Position numbers and translations under genes: made by a program. A DNA stretch of 24,148 nt from Candidatus Kuenenia stuttgartensis (GTDB lineage Bacteria; Planctomycetota; UBA1135; UBA2386): positions 1 through 24,148 of the forward strand of contig CAMAUH010000007.1 in NCBI GenBank assembly GCA_945861365.1, read 5' to 3'. The first letter of the stretch is position 1, and each line of letters starts with the position of its first letter. The notes below the pieces were generated by a model that was not told where the DNA came from, ran no database searches, and worked only from the letters and a program-made list of their open reading frames with translations. This document shows, in pieces, positions 23,230 through 24,148 of this stretch.

Positions 23230-23301
23230 CTGACGGGGCGGGCGTGACGGGAGCGGGGCTCGGGGACTTACCGCGCATGGAGAACTGCTGACGGGACGGA
23301 C

Positions 23302-23307
23302 TATCTT
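23302..23307 (+). promoter_or_regulatory. Leaderless-type -10 element (TATCTT) for the flavin-reductase-like gene
   Basis: TATCTT is separated by exactly 6 nt (GCGGGG) from the ATG at 23314, the same spacing as at 8431 and 13330. Confidence 0.5.
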
Positions 23308-23313
23308 GCGGGG

Positions 23314-23874
23314 ATGCGCAGCGCTGTCGAACTCCGCCATGCCCATCGCCTGCTGAACCATGGCCCGACGGTGCTGGTGTCCACCGCGCATGGCGGCCGG
23401 CAGAACGTGATGGCGGCGGCTTGGGTGATGCCGATCGACTTCGAGCCGCCGAAGTTCGCGGCCGTGATCGCCGCCGACACGCTGACGCGCGAACTGCTGC
23501 TGGCCAGCGGCGAATGCGTGCTGCAGGCGCCCACCACACTGCAGGTCGATGCCACCTACGCGGTCGGCACGCACAGCGGCCGCGATGGTGACAAGTTCGC
23601 GCGCTTCGGGTTGGTGGCGGAAGCCGCCAGCCTGGTGCAGGCGCCGCTGGTCGCCGGCTGCGCCTGCTGGCTCGAGTGCCGGCGCCTCGCCGAGCCGAAT
23701 GCGGAAGGTGCCTACGACCTGTTCGTGCTGGAGTGCATCGCCGCATGGGCCGACGACACGCTGTTCGCGCGCGGGGACTGGCAGTTCGCGGCGAACGGGC
23801 CGCGCACGATCCACCACGGCAAGGGCGGCGGCTTCTTCGCGACCGGCGAGCGGGTGCAAGCCGCGCGCGGCTGA
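23314..23874 (+). CDS. Flavin reductase-like / FMN-binding split-barrel protein
   Basis: A 186-residue cytosolic protein. The order LLNHGPTVLVSTAHGGRQNVMAAAWVMPIDFEPPKFAAVIA, then TRELLLASGECVLQAPT and THSGRDGDKFARFGL, matches the flavin reductase domain (PF01613), whose members bind FMN in a split barrel. KGGGFFATGERV near the end is also usual. Members reduce free flavin or act as flavoproteins of unknown substrate. The start at 23314 agrees with the domain start and with a -10 box 6 nt upstream. A sigma-factor gene follows; its earliest possible ATG (23877) is 2 nt after this stop. Confidence 0.85.
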   Translation: MRSAVELRHAHRLLNHGPTVLVSTAHGGRQNVMAAAWVMPIDFEPPKFAAVIAADTLTRELLLASGECVLQAPTTLQVDATYAVGTHSGRDGDKFARFGLVAEAASLVQAPLVAGCACWLECRRLAEPNAEGAYDLFVLECIAAWADDTLFARGDWQFAANGPRTIHHGKGGGFFATGERVQAARG

Positions 23875-23930
23875 GCATGCGCGGGATTCCCGCAACCGCG
23901 CCCGGGGTCGCTGCGGTAGAGGCGGCACCG

Positions 23931-24148
23931 ATGCCCGCGAGCCCCGTGCAGCCGACCACCGACGAAGCGTTCGCCGCGTTCCTGCAGCAGGCGCTGCCCG
24001 AGCTGCGGACGTTCGTGCGGCGGCTGTGCCGCGACCTGGCCGACGCCGACGACATCGTGCAGGAAGCGCTGGCGAAGGTGTGGCGGCTGCGCAGCGGTTT
24101 CGACGCGACGAAGAATGGCCGCGCGTGGCTGCAGCAGGCCGCGTTCCG
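23931..24148 (+). CDS. RNA polymerase sigma factor, ECF type (partial, 3' end beyond window)
   Basis: The frame runs off the right edge; 72 codons are visible. LPELRTFVRRLCRDLADADDIVQEALAKVWR is sigma-70 region 2: region 2.1 helix, then the D-A-D-D-I-V-Q-E motif of region 2.2 that contacts the beta' clamp. NGRAWLQQAAF starts region 2.3-like sequence. ECF factors direct transcription of small stress or envelope regulons, and no anti-sigma gene is visible in the window. An in-frame ATG at 23877 would add 18 residues and put the start 2 nt after the flavin-reductase stop; 23931 was preferred from the usual N-terminal length of the family. Confidence 0.85.
   Translation, partial: MPASPVQPTTDEAFAAFLQQALPELRTFVRRLCRDLADADDIVQEALAKVWRLRSGFDATKNGRAWLQQAAF

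Noticed and set aside
1..24148. CRISPR arrays, insertion sequences, prophage genes
   Set aside because: No regularly spaced direct repeats, transposase, integrase or phage structural motifs were found by reading both strands.

Overview
The window is very GC-rich, densely coded DNA. It looks chromosomal and most likely comes from a planctomycete (Planctomycetota). The main reasons are a paired DUF1501 gene and a PSCyt1/DUF1549/DUF1553 gene, the heavy load of secreted proteins, and a Cys/Gly-rich C-terminal domain shared by a kelch-repeat protein and a DNRLRE-type protein. Few genes have a Shine-Dalgarno sequence. Several instead have a TANNNT -10 box only 6 nt before the ATG, which points to leaderless transcription.

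Layout. 1-4281 (-): the DUF1549-type cytochrome-like gene followed 2 nt later by a DUF1501 gene that runs off the left edge. 4489-5850 (+): secreted kelch-propeller protein, divergent from that pair. 6039-6620 (-): a small secreted protein whose frame is interrupted by exactly two UGA codons. 6746-8419 (-): DUF885-type putative metallopeptidase. 8523-10103 (-): ATP-dependent PEP carboxykinase with two terminator-like hairpins. 10307-10383 (+): tRNA-Arg(ACG), a hairpin terminator, then a 2OG-Fe(II) oxygenase. 11163-13259 (-): large secreted protein, possibly related to exo-rhamnogalacturonan lyases. 13342-14022 (+): lipoprotein of the iodothyronine-deiodinase/thioredoxin-like type with Cys at the expected Sec position. 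14104-16736 (+): DNRLRE-type secreted protein and M28 peptidase, probably one operon. 16744-21231 (-): ArnT/GT39-like membrane glycosyltransferase, overlapping FAD-dependent oxidoreductase, then a TraB-like protein carrying a type II secretion pseudopilin-like tail. 21348-23159 (+): secreted protein with a tandem duplicated domain. 23314-23874 (+): flavin-reductase-like protein. 23931-end (+): truncated ECF-type sigma factor.

The standout is the minus-strand gene at 6039-6620. Read straight through, it gives one 193-residue exported protein with two similar HMA/MerP-like domains. Each domain carries an in-frame UGA directly after a 'VSGLG' strand, and each UGA is followed at about 21-27 nt by a stem-loop with the same CGUG apical-loop start, as expected of a bacterial SECIS element. 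The predicted protein has two selenocysteines and no cysteine. Conventional annotation would break it into pieces. No selA, selB, selC or selD gene is in the window.

No CRISPR array, insertion sequence, prophage or origin was seen. No gene-free stretch exceeds about 210 bp. The larger gaps (4282-4488, 5851-6038, 10104-10306, 11056-11162) hold divergent promoters, hairpins, the tRNA promoter and a REP-like repeat. A second copy of that repeat lies at 23185-23229.
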